Origin: Micavibrio sp. UBA2020
Lineage (GTDB): Bacteria > Pseudomonadota > Alphaproteobacteria > Micavibrionales > UBA2020
Direction: 5' to 3'
DNA length: 5,087 bases
Assembly (NCBI GenBank): GCA_002334985.1
Contig: DDBY01000215.1
Span: 1-5,087, forward strand
Every line of letters starts with the position of its first letter. Within the stretch, counting starts at the first letter, position 1. Below are positions 4,348-5,087 of the stretch, in pieces. The notes beneath the pieces are model-generated. The model did no database searches, had not been told where the DNA came from, and saw only the letters and a program-made list of their open reading frames with translations. A program made the position numbers and the translations under genes.

Positions 4348-5087
4348 GTGTTTTTCTCCTCATAGACGTCGTCGAGCTCGTTGCTGTTGAAGAGATATTC
4401 TTCGCTGCAAAACTCGCACTTAATCGATACATGCCCTTCTTTCTGGCAGATATCCTCCAGCTCCGCGCGCGGAATGGTGCGCAGAATATCCTCCACACGG
4501 TGGCGCGAACAGCGGCATTTGAAACGCAGATGCGTGGGCGAATAAACACGCACGCCGTCTTCGTTGAAAAGGCGGTAAAGCACATCGGCAGAATGCAGTG
4601 CGGGCGACAAAATCTCCCCGTCCGAACAGGTATCCAGCAGCATGACCGCCCGCGCCCAGTCGTCGAGCGAAACCTCGGCCGCAACCTTGCGCCCCGCATC
4701 GTCTTCGGGCATTTGCTGTATCATAATCGCGCCTGCGCGCCACTGGCCATCTTGCGGATGCACAGCCAGTTTGAAAGAGGTCTTAATCTGCTCCGACTGC
4801 GTCAGGTAATGCTGAACCGCCTCGACAATGCTGTCGCCCTTCAGCTCGACAATCCCCTGATAGCGGTTTTCAACCTGCCCCTGGTCAACCGTGAAGGCGA
4901 TATAACCTTTGCCCAAAAGGTGGTAATGGCCGTTTTCGGTATCTTTTTTGCGTTTGGCGAGTTTCTTGACACCCTGTTCGTCAAAACTGGCATAGGCGCG
5001 CACCTCGCCCAGATGCGTCACATCGGCAACCAGCATCCGGATAGGGCCGTCGCCCTTGATTTGCAGGGTGAATACCCCCTCGTACTT
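4344..5087 (-). CDS. hslO: Hsp33 redox-regulated chaperone, N-terminus beyond right edge
   Basis: Hsp33 is a cytoplasmic holdase. Oxidation releases zinc from its four-cysteine centre, unfolds the linker and exposes the substrate-binding surface. The visible 247 codons are open to the right edge. The first residues, KYEGVFTLQIKGDGPIRMLVADV, are a conserved internal Hsp33 stretch, so about 60 N-terminal residues lie outside and the in-frame ATG at 5036 is internal. Family blocks follow: GKGYIAFTVDQG, RYQGIVEL, a QSEQIKT segment and the MIQQMP strand. The C-terminal zinc site is complete: C-R-C (codons at 4515-4517 and 4509-4511) and C-E-F-C (4416-4418 and 4407-4409), separated by 30 residues, within the family's 27-32. 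One extra cysteine (4446-4448) lies in the intervening segment. The stop overlaps the lipoprotein start by 4 bp, and no terminator separates the two genes. Confidence 0.96.
   Translation of the reverse strand, partial: KYEGVFTLQIKGDGPIRMLVADVTHLGEVRAYASFDEQGVKKLAKRKKDTENGHYHLLGKGYIAFTVDQGQVENRYQGIVELKGDSIVEAVQHYLTQSEQIKTSFKLAVHPQDGQWRAGAIMIQQMPEDDAGRKVAAEVSLDDWARAVMLLDTCSDGEILSPALHSADVLYRLFNEDGVRVYSPTHLRFKCRCSRHRVEDILRTIPRAELEDICQKEGHVSIKCEFCSEEYLFNSNELDDVYEEKNT

Noticed and set aside
4344..5036. Hsp33 starting at the ATG at 5036
   Set aside because: The 17 codons upstream to the window edge encode KYEGVFTLQIKGDGPIR, a conserved internal Hsp33 segment, so the gene continues beyond the window.

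Overview
The window looks like ordinary housekeeping chromosome from an alphaproteobacterium. It is moderately GC-rich and compact. The ApaG N-terminus, the OmpA-lipoprotein architecture and the lipoprotein downstream of hslO resemble what I recall from Rhodospirillales- or Micavibrio-like bacteria; genus level cannot be read from this sequence. I see no mobile element, CRISPR array, phage gene or clear new multi-gene system.

Layout, left to right. (1) Positions 1-290, minus strand: the first 96 codons of an exported, Gly/Arg-motif repeat protein that runs off the left edge. Its leader holds a strong hairpin and an AT-rich dyad. (2) Positions 446-521, minus strand: a complete tRNA-Gly(CCC) with encoded CCA and a good sigma70-type promoter at 540-568. 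(3) Positions 522-793: intergenic region with the likely ompA-lipoprotein promoter, a 12-bp palindrome between its -35 and -10, a second inverted repeat near the predicted transcript start, and a long leader. (4) Positions 794-1687, plus strand: an outer-membrane lipoprotein with a C-terminal OmpA peptidoglycan-binding domain, closed by a long-stemmed terminator at 1721-1759. (5) Positions 1808-2200 and 2222-3664, plus strand: apaG and a TrkH-family potassium transporter, 21 bp apart and probably co-transcribed. (6) Positions 3685-3721: a symmetrical terminator serving both converging transcripts. (7) Positions 3739-4347 and 4344-5087, minus strand: an uncharacterised lipoprotein whose start overlaps the stop of hslO (Hsp33) by 4 bp. 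hslO is cut by the right edge.

Common thread: envelope and stress homeostasis. The genes cover peptidoglycan tethering of the outer membrane, potassium uptake, a protein historically linked to divalent-cation tolerance, a redox-activated chaperone and two other exported proteins. Apart from the hslO-lipoprotein coupling and the apaG-trkH spacing, nothing shows that they form one functional system. The most useful leads are the coupled unknown lipoprotein, the truncated repeat protein, and the structured control regions upstream of the repeat-protein gene and the OmpA lipoprotein gene.
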